A DNA stretch of 64,000 nucleotides. It comes from an uncultured Pantoea sp. Lineage in GTDB: Bacteria > Pseudomonadota > Gammaproteobacteria > Enterobacterales > Enterobacteriaceae. The stretch covers positions 1 to 64,000 of the forward strand of contig CAJYVD010000021.1 in the NCBI GenBank assembly GCA_913778495.1, in the 5' to 3' direction. Below the pieces are notes generated by a model. That model had not been told where the DNA came from, searched no databases, and saw only the letters and a list, made by a program, of their open reading frames with translations. The translations under genes and the position numbers were made by a program. Shown in pieces: positions 8,826 through 20,213 of this stretch; within the stretch, counting starts at the first letter, position 1; every line of letters begins with the position of its first letter.

Positions 8826-10904
8826 TTAGGCGTTGCTGTAGCGTTCGGTTTCCGGGAGCCAGCGCTCAATTAAAGCCTGCGCCTGCGCGGGATAGTGCTG
8901 GTGGATATGGCGTGCCACGCGTTGAACTTCCGGGATCATGCTTTGATCGCGCAGTAAATCTGCCACTTTAAACTCAGCGTTGCCGGTCTGACGCGTGCCG
9001 AGCAGCTCGCCCGGGCCGCGGATTTCCAGGTCGTGCTGGGCTATCACAAAGCCGTCATTACTGTCGCGCAGCACCTGCAAACGCTTCTGGGCCGTTTTAC
9101 TCAGCGGTGATTTATACAGCAACACGCAGTGGGAGGCCACGGCACCGCGCCCTACGCGTCCACGCAGCTGGTGCAGCTGTGCCAAGCCGAGCCGTTCGGG
9201 GTTTTCAATGATCATCAGACTGGCATTGGGCACGTCTACGCCCACCTCGATAACCGTGGTGGCGACCAGCAGTTGAATTTCATTGGCTTTGAAGGCAGCC
9301 ATCACCGCCTGTTTTTCGGCGGGTTTCATGCGCCCGTGCACCAGACCTACCTGCAAATCCGGCAGGGCGGCTTTGAGTTCTTCCCAACTGGCTTCCGCCG
9401 CCTGTGCTTCCAGCATCTCGGACTCTTCGATCAGCGTACAGACCCAGTAAGCCTGACGCCCCTCCTGACAGGCACGCTCCACGCGCGCAATGATTTCGCT
9501 GCGGCGGGTATCCGGGATGGCGACCGTGGTGACCGGCGTACGTCCCGGCGGCAGTTCATCAATGGTAGAGGTATCCAGATCGGCATAGGCCGTCATGGCC
9601 AACGTGCGCGGAATCGGCGTAGCGGTCATGATGAGTTGATGAGGATGGAAACCTTGCTCTTCGCCTTTTTCCCACAGCGCCAGCCGCTGATGCACGCCAA
9701 AGCGGTGCTGTTCATCAATGATCACCAGCGCCATGCCGTTGAATTTTACCTGCTCCTGGAAAAGCGCATGAGTGCCCACCACCATCGCGACCTGACCGCT
9801 GGCGATGGCCGCCTGCTGCGCTTCACGCGCTTTGCCTTTTTGTTTGCCCGCCAGCCAGCCTACTTCAATCCCCAGCGGGGCAAACCACTGGCGGAAGTTG
9901 TTGGCGTGCTGTTCAGCCAGTAACTCGGTGGGGGCCATCAGTGCGACCTGTTTACCGTGCACGATCACATTGAGCGCTGCCAGCGCCGCCACCAGCGTTT
10001 TTCCCGAGCCGACGTCGCCTTGTACCAGACGCATCATCGGAAAATCATTCGCCAGATCGCGTTCAATTTCCGCGACCACGCGCCGCTGGGCTTGGGTAGG
10101 TGAAAACGGCAGCGCGGCCAGCAATTTATCGGCCAGCGCGTGGCGCGGTGACAGCGGTAACGCATGATGACGCTGCGCGCCCGCGCGCAGCGCCAGCATG
10201 CTGAGATTGTGCGCCAGCAGCTCTTCCAGAATCAGGCGCTTTTGGGCAGGATGGCGGCCCGTTTCCAGCTCACTCAAGCGCAGATCGGGCGGCGGACGGT
10301 GCAGCGTGCGCAGGGCATCGGGCAGGCTCATCAGTCCACCGCTTAGCTCCGGTGGCAGGAGCTCGGCGATCGCACCGTTTTCCAGTAGCGTTAGCGCTTG
10401 GTCGGTGAGATTGCGCAGCGTGGCCTGGCGAATGCCTTCGGTGGTGGGATAAACCGGCGTAAGGGTTTCCTGCAATTCTACGCCGCCGTGCTCACCCTGC
10501 ACGCGAAACTCGGGATGAATGATCTCCGCACCGCGCTGGCCGCGTTTGATTTCGCCATAGGCCGTTACGCGGCGTCCCGGCGCCAGACTGTTTTTCATGC
10601 CGGCGTTGAAATTAAAGAAGCGCAGGGTCAGCACGCCGCTGCCGTCGCTGATCTGGCATACCAGCATGCGGCGACGACCAAACGTAATGTCGCTCTGCAA
10701 GACGTCGCCTTCCACCGTGGTCCAGATGCCCGGCAGCAGGTCGTTAATTTTGTGGAGTTGGGTGCGATCTTCGTAGCGCAGAGGAAGGTGCAGCAGTAAA
10801 TCCTGAATGGTAAACAGCCCCAGCTTGGACAGCTTACCCGCCTGACTGGCGCCGACGCCGGTCAGGGTACTGAGCGGAATGGCATCCAGCAGACGTCCTT
10901 TCAT
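8826..10904 (-). CDS. recG: ATP-dependent DNA helicase RecG
   Basis: 692 residues. An N-terminal wedge/OB domain is followed by helicase motifs: Walker A GDVGSGKT, the DEQH box in IIDEQHRFGV, TATPIPRT (motif III) and QLRGRVGRG (motif VI). RecG reverses stalled forks and migrates branched DNA. The start overlaps the trmH stop by ATGA, with AGGT as ribosome site inside trmH, so it is the last gene of the rpoZ-spoT-trmH-recG operon. Confidence 0.98.
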   Translation of the reverse strand: MKGRLLDAIPLSTLTGVGASQAGKLSKLGLFTIQDLLLHLPLRYEDRTQLHKINDLLPGIWTTVEGDVLQSDITFGRRRMLVCQISDGSGVLTLRFFNFNAGMKNSLAPGRRVTAYGEIKRGQRGAEIIHPEFRVQGEHGGVELQETLTPVYPTTEGIRQATLRNLTDQALTLLENGAIAELLPPELSGGLMSLPDALRTLHRPPPDLRLSELETGRHPAQKRLILEELLAHNLSMLALRAGAQRHHALPLSPRHALADKLLAALPFSPTQAQRRVVAEIERDLANDFPMMRLVQGDVGSGKTLVAALAALNVIVHGKQVALMAPTELLAEQHANNFRQWFAPLGIEVGWLAGKQKGKAREAQQAAIASGQVAMVVGTHALFQEQVKFNGMALVIIDEQHRFGVHQRLALWEKGEEQGFHPHQLIMTATPIPRTLAMTAYADLDTSTIDELPPGRTPVTTVAIPDTRRSEIIARVERACQEGRQAYWVCTLIEESEMLEAQAAEASWEELKAALPDLQVGLVHGRMKPAEKQAVMAAFKANEIQLLVATTVIEVGVDVPNASLMIIENPERLGLAQLHQLRGRVGRGAVASHCVLLYKSPLSKTAQKRLQVLRDSNDGFVIAQHDLEIRGPGELLGTRQTGNAEFKVADLLRDQSMIPEVQRVARHIHQHYPAQAQALIERWLPETERYSNA

Positions 10905-11596
10905 TTTTTACCTGTGGCTTGCAAAGTGGCCCACCAGTCGGCATCGGCTTCAACCGCGCCCTGATCGTTGATGAAAGGATAGGGTAATCCTTTCTGTTTG
11001 GCGACGCGCGCCAGCACCGGATAGCCGCCCTCAAACAGCAGACGCTGCTGCTCTGCTTCATCGAGTAGGCTGTGTTTGCGCTGATACATGCCTGCGTTCT
11101 GCCGTTGGCGCTGCGCTTCATACAGGATCAGTGCGGAGGCAACGGAGACATTCAGCGACTGCACCATCCCGACCATCGGAATAATGATGTCCTGATCGGC
11201 AAGCGCCAGGGCTTCCGCCGTGATGCCGGTTTTTTCCTGGCCCATGAGAATACAGGTGGGGCGGGTATAGTCGATCGCGCGAAAATCAACGGCCTTGTCG
11301 GAGAGATTGGTCGCCAGCACCTGCATACCGCGATCCTTCAAATGGCGAACCGCCTCGGCGATATGGCGATGCGTTTTGACCTTCACCCAGCTGTTGCTGC
11401 CCGCGGACGCTGACACCATGGTGCGCATACGCACGCTGGGCCAGACCGCATGCACTTCATGAATGCCGACGGCATCCGCTGTGCGGATCACCGCAGAGAC
11501 GTTATGCGGCTTGTGGACCTGTTCCATGCACACGGTAAGATCGTGCTGGCGCAGGGCCAGCATCTCCTGAATACGAGCAAAGCGTTGAGCGTTCAT
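10901..11596 (-). CDS. trmH: tRNA (guanosine(18)-2'-O)-methyltransferase
   Basis: 231 residues with the SPOUT knot motifs: NVSAVIRTADAVG near the N-terminus, LMGQEKTGIT, and VQSLNVSVASALILYEAQRQR. The enzyme 2'-O-methylates G18 of tRNAs using S-adenosylmethionine. It begins 3 bases after the spoT stop and overlaps recG by four bases, so all three are likely co-translated. Confidence 0.97.
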   Translation of the reverse strand: MNAQRFARIQEMLALRQHDLTVCMEQVHKPHNVSAVIRTADAVGIHEVHAVWPSVRMRTMVSASAGSNSWVKVKTHRHIAEAVRHLKDRGMQVLATNLSDKAVDFRAIDYTRPTCILMGQEKTGITAEALALADQDIIIPMVGMVQSLNVSVASALILYEAQRQRQNAGMYQRKHSLLDEAEQQRLLFEGGYPVLARVAKQKGLPYPFINDQGAVEADADWWATLQATGKK

Positions 11597-11599
11597 GCA

Positions 11600-13708
11600 C
11601 TAATTACGGTTACGGTGAACTTTAATCACATCCGGCATGACGCGAATTTTACGCATGATGTTCGCCAGATGGACGCGGTCATTCGCGGTGAGACGGATAA
11701 AGGCGCTGTATACGCGTCCATCGCGCTCTTCGGTATTGAGGCTTTGAATGTTCGAACGGGCGGTGTTGATCGCGGCCGTAAGATTGGCCAGCGCGCCCTG
11801 ATGATTGAACATGTCGACTTTGATTTCGGCGACAAACTCCAGCTCAGTGACTTTATCCCACTCCACCGGCATGAATTTTTCCGGCTCTTTCTGGTAGCCG
11901 CGGATGTTACGGCAGGATTCATGGTGCACCACCAGCCCTTTACCCGGACTGACGTGGGCAACAATGGGATCGCCAGGAATGGGACGACAGCATTTTGCAA
12001 AGGTGATCAGCACGCCGTCTGCGCCTTTGATCGGCAATTTCTTGCGCTTGCTGCCGCTTTGCGGCTCGCTGCTGCCTGATTGCAGCAGATTTTTGGCCAC
12101 CACCACGCTCATGGCGTTGCCGAGGCCGATTTCCGCCAGCAGGTCGTCAAAACTGGTGAGCTTCATGCGCTCCAGCTCTTGCTGGATATTTTCCGCCGGA
12201 ATTTCCGCCAGCTTCTTGCTGCCACCTAGCGCATGGCTTAACAGGCGGCGACCCAAATTGACGGAATCTTCACGCTTGAGGTTTTTTAGCAGCTGACGGA
12301 TTTTAGCGCGGGCTTTGGAGCTGACCACAAAGTTGAGCCATGCCGCATTGGGACGTGCGCCCGGTGCGGTAATGATTTCAATGGTTTGTCCGCTGGTCAG
12401 CGGCTGAGAAAGCGGATAAGGCTGACGATCAACGCGTGCGCCGACGCAAGCATGGCCAATGTCGGTATGCACAGCATACGCAAAATCAACCGGAGTGGCG
12501 CCCGCCGGCAGTTCGACAATGCGGCCTTCTGGCGTGAACACATAAATCTCATCGGGGAAGAGATCGGATTTCACGCTTTCAATAAATTCAAAGGAGCTGC
12601 CAGCGCTCTGCTGTAATTCAAGCAGGCTTTGCAGCCAGCGCTGGGCGCGAATCTGCGCCGTGGTGCCGCTTTCACCGGCTTCTTTATATGCCCAGTGTGC
12701 CGCGACACCCATCTCTGCCATCTGATCCATATCTTCGGTACGAATCTGCACCTCGACCGGCACGCCATGCGGGCCAATCATGGAGGTGTGCAGCGATTGA
12801 TAGCCGTTTGCCTTAGGGATGGCGATATAATCTTTCACCCGTCCCGGACGCGGCTTGTACAGGCTGTGCATCTGGCCGAGTACGCGATAGCAGGTATCGA
12901 GATCTTTCACGATTACGCGGAAGGCGTAAATATCCATGATCGAGTGAAATCGCTGCTCTTTGAGATGCATTTTGCGGTAGATCGAATAGAGATGCTTTTC
13001 ACGGCCGCTGACGCGACACGGAATGCCGGCCTCTTGCAGGCGCCCGTCAATTTCCGCGAGGATTTTTTGAATCATCTCTTTGCGATTACCGCGCGCGGCT
13101 TTCACCACCTCTTTAATCACGCGGAAACGGTTAGGATAGAGCGCTTCAAAGCCAAGCTCTTCCAGTTCAGTTTTGAGGTGATGAATACCCAGGCGGTGCG
13201 CCAGAGGACTGTAGATCTCCAGCGTTTCAAGCGCGATGCGCCGCTTTTTATCGGGTCGCAGCGCGCCGAGTGTGCGCATGTTGTGCGTGCGGTCAGCCAG
13301 TTTGATCAGAATGACGCGAATGTCCTGCACCATTGCCATGATCATTTTGCGGAAGTTTTCAGCCTGCGCTTCTTTCTTGTCGCGGAATTTCAGCTTATCA
13401 AGCTTTGAAACGCCTTCCACCAGCTCAGCCACGCTTTTACCGAACAGCTGTTCCATATCCTGGTAGGTGGCGGGCGTATCTTCAATCACATCATGCAGCA
13501 GCGCCGCCATCAGCGTTTCATGGTCGAGTTTCATCTCGGCCAGAATACAGGCAACGGCGACAGGATGGGTGATGTAAGGCTCGCCGCTGGAGCGTGTTTG
13601 TCCCTCGTGGGCATCACGCGCAACAAGATAGGCTTGCTTGAGGCGCTTGATCTGCTCCTCAGGCAAGTATTTTTCAATCAGCTGATTAAGGCTTTCAAAC
13701 AGATACAA
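11600..13708 (-). CDS. spoT: Bifunctional (p)ppGpp synthetase/hydrolase SpoT
   Basis: 702 residues. Order of domains: HD hydrolase (ALLHDVIEDT, His72-Asp73), synthetase (region with RVIVKDLDTCYRVLG and IAIPKANGYQSLHTS), TGS (IYVFTPEGRIVELP), and a C-terminal ACT domain (VEFVAEIKVDMFNHQGAL). It mainly degrades (p)ppGpp and makes it under carbon, iron or fatty acid starvation. It follows rpoZ by 20 bases, with a GGTCAACC-type weak ribosome site. Confidence 0.98.
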   Translation of the reverse strand: MYLFESLNQLIEKYLPEEQIKRLKQAYLVARDAHEGQTRSSGEPYITHPVAVACILAEMKLDHETLMAALLHDVIEDTPATYQDMEQLFGKSVAELVEGVSKLDKLKFRDKKEAQAENFRKMIMAMVQDIRVILIKLADRTHNMRTLGALRPDKKRRIALETLEIYSPLAHRLGIHHLKTELEELGFEALYPNRFRVIKEVVKAARGNRKEMIQKILAEIDGRLQEAGIPCRVSGREKHLYSIYRKMHLKEQRFHSIMDIYAFRVIVKDLDTCYRVLGQMHSLYKPRPGRVKDYIAIPKANGYQSLHTSMIGPHGVPVEVQIRTEDMDQMAEMGVAAHWAYKEAGESGTTAQIRAQRWLQSLLELQQSAGSSFEFIESVKSDLFPDEIYVFTPEGRIVELPAGATPVDFAYAVHTDIGHACVGARVDRQPYPLSQPLTSGQTIEIITAPGARPNAAWLNFVVSSKARAKIRQLLKNLKREDSVNLGRRLLSHALGGSKKLAEIPAENIQQELERMKLTSFDDLLAEIGLGNAMSVVVAKNLLQSGSSEPQSGSKRKKLPIKGADGVLITFAKCCRPIPGDPIVAHVSPGKGLVVHHESCRNIRGYQKEPEKFMPVEWDKVTELEFVAEIKVDMFNHQGALANLTAAINTARSNIQSLNTEERDGRVYSAFIRLTANDRVHLANIMRKIRVMPDVIKVHRNRN

Positions 13709-13728
13709 GGTTGACCTGCAGAGTGCTG

Positions 13729-14004
13729 TTAACGACGACCTTCAGCGATAGCGGTAACGGCCTGTAACTCCGCGGCTTCCTGCTCTTGCTGTTCTTGACG
13801 ATCACGAACATCCAGAATCTTGTTGGTGATCAGACCTTCTTCGATTTCGCGCAGGGCGATAACGGTGGCCTTATCGTTCTCTTCGGGAACCAGCGGATCT
13901 TTTCCGCCTACCTGCATCTGACGTGCACGACGTGCAGCGACCAACACCAGGTCAAAACGGTTACCAATTTTCTCTACTGCGTCCTGAACGGTTACGCGTG
14001 CCAT
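13729..14004 (-). CDS. rpoZ: RNA polymerase omega subunit
   Basis: 91 residues starting [28 protein letters not shown], the highly conserved omega N-terminus that clamps the beta' C-terminus and contributes to ppGpp site 1. First gene of the operon with spoT, trmH and recG, a linkage between omega and the (p)ppGpp enzyme that is conserved in enterobacteria. Confidence 0.99.
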   Translation of the reverse strand: MARVTVQDAVEKIGNRFDLVLVAARRARQMQVGGKDPLVPEENDKATVIALREIEEGLITNKILDVRDRQEQQEQEAAELQAVTAIAEGRR

Positions 14005-14061
14005 AGGTGTGCTACTCCACAGATGATGAAGAAATGACTGGGCATAATACTGAAAGAGTCT

Positions 14062-14748
<687 letters not shown>

Positions 14749-14901
14749 TCACGCAGCGTTTGCCCGCATGCCAGATGCATTCTTTTTCTGCGAGCCCGCT
14801 CAAACCCAGCCTTGGCATGACGGTAAACCGGGCAATAAACGCGGGATGCCGCTTCATAAAGCGTCTTTTTTCGCTGGCTCAACGGAGGATATTTCTCGTA
14901 A

Positions 14902-17223
<2,322 letters not shown>

Positions 17224-17490
17224 AGAGAACTCCCGCAGTGTGGCGCAAAGACTAATGCCTTTTAGACGGTTAAACCACTGAGATTTGTTTGTCAGGTAAA
17301 ACGTTATCCCGACGGTGGTAAAGGTTCATGTTTGATAGCTTTAACGCAGCGGGACAGCAGTGGCGCCGCCACAAAACCTTTGCATCTTTATTTAAGTCTG
17401 CGCGTGGCGGTGTCGTCTCTGATTGACGATAGATAAACCAGACCCATCCCTTTTCGCCTTTGCAAGCTGCATGAATGAGCTGTTAGAGAA

Positions 17491-18168
17491 ATGCATACGC
17501 ACCACATTATTTACTACTCTTCCGATAAGCTGGCCGCGTTAGGGCTTCAAGAATTACTGAAGGATTTCGCGTCTGATGATCGTGTTTACCAGCAATGGTC
17601 GCTCAGTGATGCGCTGACGAAATCCAGCCAGCAGCCACCTCGGTTATTTATCTGCATTTTTCATGAAAATATGCTGCTAACCGGCACGCTGAAGGCGTTT
17701 TTTGCTTTGCGGCAGCGCTATCCAGCAATGCCTATTTTGCTTCTCACACGGCGCTTGATACCGCTGTTTAACGGCGTTGGCCAGCACCTGTCTCAGTTTA
17801 GCGTCATGGATTTAAAATCACCGTATAAGGCCATCATGAGCCACATAAAGGCGTGTCTGGACGGGTCCAGCAGCAACTTTCCGGCACTGGCGGCAGATAT
17901 CATGCTGTCAGACCGGTCACTTCAGGCGCTCTTGATGCAGGCATGGGGATGCAGTGTTGAGCAGATTGCCAGGCACATAGCCGTCAGCACAAAAACCGTT
18001 AATGCGAGCAAAATGCAGGCGCTGAGCGCGTTGCACATCAAAACGCGGCACGAGATGGTGGATTTGTTGATGATTATTGATGAGCTGCGGATGATTGTTA
18101 GCTGGCTGCGCATGCGGCCTGAAGCGGAATGTCGATTATCTGATGCCACGACGATGACGACTGTGTGA
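17491..18168 (+). CDS. LuxR-type transcriptional regulator with degenerate receiver domain
   Basis: 225 residues. The C-terminus (about 138-195) is a LuxR/FixJ helix-turn-helix: GCSVEQIARHIAVSTKTVNASKMQALSALHI, with the usual E-I-A, S-x-K-T-V pattern. The N-terminal 125 residues look like a receiver fold, but the strand that should carry the phospho-acceptor reads RLFICIFHEN, with no Asp. The layout resembles RcsA and BglJ, which act without phosphorylation. It stands alone, preceded by 267 bases and converging on the flippase fragment. Target genes are unknown; capsule or exopolysaccharide control is only a guess from the layout and neighbour. Confidence 0.75.
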   Translation: MHTHHIIYYSSDKLAALGLQELLKDFASDDRVYQQWSLSDALTKSSQQPPRLFICIFHENMLLTGTLKAFFALRQRYPAMPILLLTRRLIPLFNGVGQHLSQFSVMDLKSPYKAIMSHIKACLDGSSSNFPALAADIMLSDRSLQALLMQAWGCSVEQIARHIAVSTKTVNASKMQALSALHIKTRHEMVDLLMIIDELRMIVSWLRMRPEAECRLSDATTMTTV

Positions 18169-18169
18169 A

Positions 18170-18199
18170 AAGAAAAAAGCGTGCTGGCGATCAGCACGC
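18170..18199 (-). terminator. Terminator for the leftward flippase-fragment unit
   Basis: Minus strand: GCGTGCTG-ATCGC-CAGCACGC followed by TTTTTTCTTTTC. Stem of 8 bp, 5-base loop and T-tract. It lies between the regulator stop (18168) and the fragment stop (18248), so it could also stop rightward transcription weakly. Confidence 0.88.
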
Positions 18200-18247
18200 G
18201 AATGCACCTTTACGATGCCCAGAGTCCACCATACAGCTTTGTTTTTA

Positions 18248-18892
18248 TTATCCCTTTCTTGCTCGCAGTTGCGCGAAACGCGTGAAGCTAAAACGGTACG
18301 CTGGCTGGAACCAGGTGCGGCCGTAGTAGCAATACATCAACATTCTTATCGATGCCATAGCAAGATAACCCCAGATGGCACAGAGTACGGACGGCGTTAA
18401 CCAGGCGGTAAGAAGCGTCACACTCAGTCCCATGAGCACTGACGCGATCTCCACGATGGCAATACGTGAAAACTGCTTTTCGCGCTGCAAGATAGCGCGA
18501 TAATATTGCCCTTGCGGAATGATAATAAAGATGACAGACATCATTTCCAGCATCATAGCAAACTGAGGCTGGTTTACTGTTCGGCTAACGATATCGCTAC
18601 TGATGAAAAGTAGCGAGAAGATGAATGCGCCGGTTAAAACATTACCCCAGTACAACGTTGAGTGATCTGCATTATTTAGATGAATATTTCGGATGATAGA
18701 ATTATTAAATCCGAAGTCAGAAAGAGTATCAATAATCAATAAGGTAATAATGGCAATGGCGAGTAAGTTAAGCTCATTGGCCTGAAGAATTTGTGCCAGT
18801 AGCGTGAGTTGTAATACGCCAATACCGATAATTTTAATCGAGGATAACAGTGAACCGTTTATCCTTGCGATGTGTTTTCCTTTTATCGCCAT
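18248..18892 (-). pseudogene. Half-length WzxC-like polysaccharide flippase (truncated)
   Basis: 214 residues from ATG 18892 (GAGG upstream). It aligns by eye with the N-terminal half of the 492-residue colanic acid flippase WzxC: GIGVLQLTLLAQIL, IDTLSDFGFNNSII, TLYWGNV and IPQGQYYRAILQRE correspond to family blocks. About six membrane segments are present. Similarity stops at FSFTRFAQLRARKG just before a TAA, and a terminator follows 48 bases later, so half of the transporter is missing. A half-transporter of the MOP superfamily is not expected to flip substrate; remnant is the likely state. Translated from after the 88-residue gene upstream. Confidence 0.75.
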
Positions 18893-18963
18893 ACTCTGAT
18901 TGCCTCGATACATGCATCCCAGCTGTAAAATATGGCCTGGTTCAAGACCAGGCATCCTAAAAG

Positions 18964-19230
18964 TCAATGTAAAGCCGCTTGGCGCAGGCCAGATATCCCT
19001 TTGAACGATTTCCAGCTCTCAATGGCCTGGATTAAATGATGCTGTGGATAAAAATAAATATCCCCGGTGCTGTTTTTTCTATTCACCTGAGCGAAATCTC
19101 CTCCTGTTCGGAGGAAATTCGCCAGGTCATGGTAAAATCCTTTTTGATTATTATATTTTCCGACCTGTATCCTTGCGGCGAGCTCAACAAATTCGTTTTC
19201 TGATAATAAAGGATATGCTGAGCGATCCAT
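18964..19230 (-). CDS. Hypothetical 88-residue protein
   Basis: Not recognised. The ATG at 19230 follows AAGGAATGAC, a strong ribosome site, and the protein (start MDRSAYPLLSENEFVELAAR) is soluble, rich in aromatic residues and lacks a signal or membrane segment. Its stop lies 71 bases upstream of the flippase fragment start in the same direction, and both end at the terminator near 18170, so they form one transcription unit. The base composition is more AT-rich than the flanking core genes. Confidence 0.6.
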   Translation of the reverse strand: MDRSAYPLLSENEFVELAARIQVGKYNNQKGFYHDLANFLRTGGDFAQVNRKNSTGDIYFYPQHHLIQAIESWKSFKGISGLRQAALH

Positions 19231-19411
19231 GTCATTCCTTGGTGTTGTTATTATGGGTTATTGCTGTGTGTGGAAGATTTATACCGCGTTTTAATTATAT
19301 TCACACCATGAGAAAATTCCGATAAGTTGTTAGTAGTAATAAATGGTTTCAGAGTATTCATCATAAATGTTTGGAAATTGCCTTCTCTAATTATGTTTTT
19401 TTTAATGCTTT

Positions 19412-19558
19412 ATGACTACCGTTATAAAAATCCCAAACGTGAAAATTAAAAAAGCGTATAAAATCAGCGATCGTGACAGAGAATGTGCGTTGTACTGCCA
19501 GGATTTTTCTCAGTCAGAATGGTTAAGCAATATCGAAGCTTTGGCGATAAAATCCTAA
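19412..19558 (+). CDS. Possible small protein of 48 residues
   Basis: ATG at 19412 opens a 48-codon frame (start MTTVIKIPNVKIKKAYKISD) that ends in TAA at 19556-19558, exactly where a strong hairpin begins. The product is soluble and basic in its first half, acidic later, with two Cys and a Trp. There is no clear ribosome site (TTTTTTTTAATGCTTT precedes the ATG), so translation is unproven. It lies in an otherwise empty 434-base AT-rich gap. Confidence 0.35.
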   Translation: MTTVIKIPNVKIKKAYKISDRDRECALYCQDFSQSEWLSNIEALAIKS

Positions 19559-19609
19559 AAAAGTGCGTTGAACGGTTAATCGCCGTCATGAAAAAAAACG
19601 CACTTTTTT
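19557..19609. terminator. Bidirectional terminator
   Basis: AAAAAAGTGCGTT (19557-19569) pairs perfectly with AACGCACTTTTTT (19597-19609). The 27-base loop contains a small inner stem ACGG/CCGT. Both strands end in a run of T, so it can stop the possible small gene on the plus strand and the SRPBCC-like gene on the minus strand. Confidence 0.85.
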
Positions 19610-19664
19610 AGCCAAACGCTGCCACAGCAAGATGGAGGCGGGCTTGCTATATAACGTATTGTTT

Positions 19665-20063
19665 TTAATGTGTTAAGTAATGTAATAGCTGTTCAAGATC
19701 GCGTTTAACCCACGCGACGTTCTCAGCGAACTTCGTGTCAGACATGAAGGGTTGCTGATACACCACCATGACAATTTCTGCGCCCTGTTCATTCGCAATG
19801 ATGCGCATAGGCATATAAATTTCTCGCCCGCTGCTGCCAACCGTAATCCAGTGATCCATGACGCCATAAGGGTTGTAAGGCGTAAAACGGATTTTCTTGC
19901 TGTCTTCAGGTCCGGATGTTTTCCAGTAGTTGCCTTCTTGGGACAGCGTGCCAGAGCATAGGCCGGTTGCCCATTTGGCGAAACATTCCGGTTTCCAGAT
20001 GGTTTCATACAAATCTAACCAATGGCGAGGCACGGTTAGCGTTACGGTCTGGCATGGCAACAT
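19665..20063 (-). CDS. SRPBCC (START-like) family protein
   Basis: 132 residues from the ATG at 20063, chosen because AGGAGG lies just upstream; a longer reading from 20105 has no such site. The pattern TVPRHWLDLYETIWKPECFAKWATGL, a central W-T-x-G-P-E turn and a C-terminal amphipathic helix (WVKRDLEQLLHYL) fit the helix-grip fold of SRPBCC/polyketide-cyclase-like proteins, which bind hydrophobic ligands. No catalytic function can be assigned. Single gene ending at the shared terminator. Confidence 0.6.
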   Translation of the reverse strand: MLPCQTVTLTVPRHWLDLYETIWKPECFAKWATGLCSGTLSQEGNYWKTSGPEDSKKIRFTPYNPYGVMDHWITVGSSGREIYMPMRIIANEQGAEIVMVVYQQPFMSDTKFAENVAWVKRDLEQLLHYLTH

Positions 20064-20213
20064 GAGGCCTCCTGTAAAGTGTGTGACGTAGCGCGCAATC
20101 AGCACGGCATCATTTCACCTTAGCGGAAGCCAGACTCGCTGCCTATGCGTGAATGGTGGAAGTGTGGTGCAGCAGCGGTTTCAAACAACACCGCTGCTCA
20201 GGAAAGGCCGTAT

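Noticed and set aside
9129..9923. 264-residue open frame antisense to recG
   Set aside because: Follows from codon bias of recG on the opposite strand; no ribosome site or domain.
12629..13408. 259-residue open frame antisense to spoT
   Set aside because: Mirror of a well-conserved enzyme; amino acid composition is rich in Arg, His and Phe as expected for a shadow frame.
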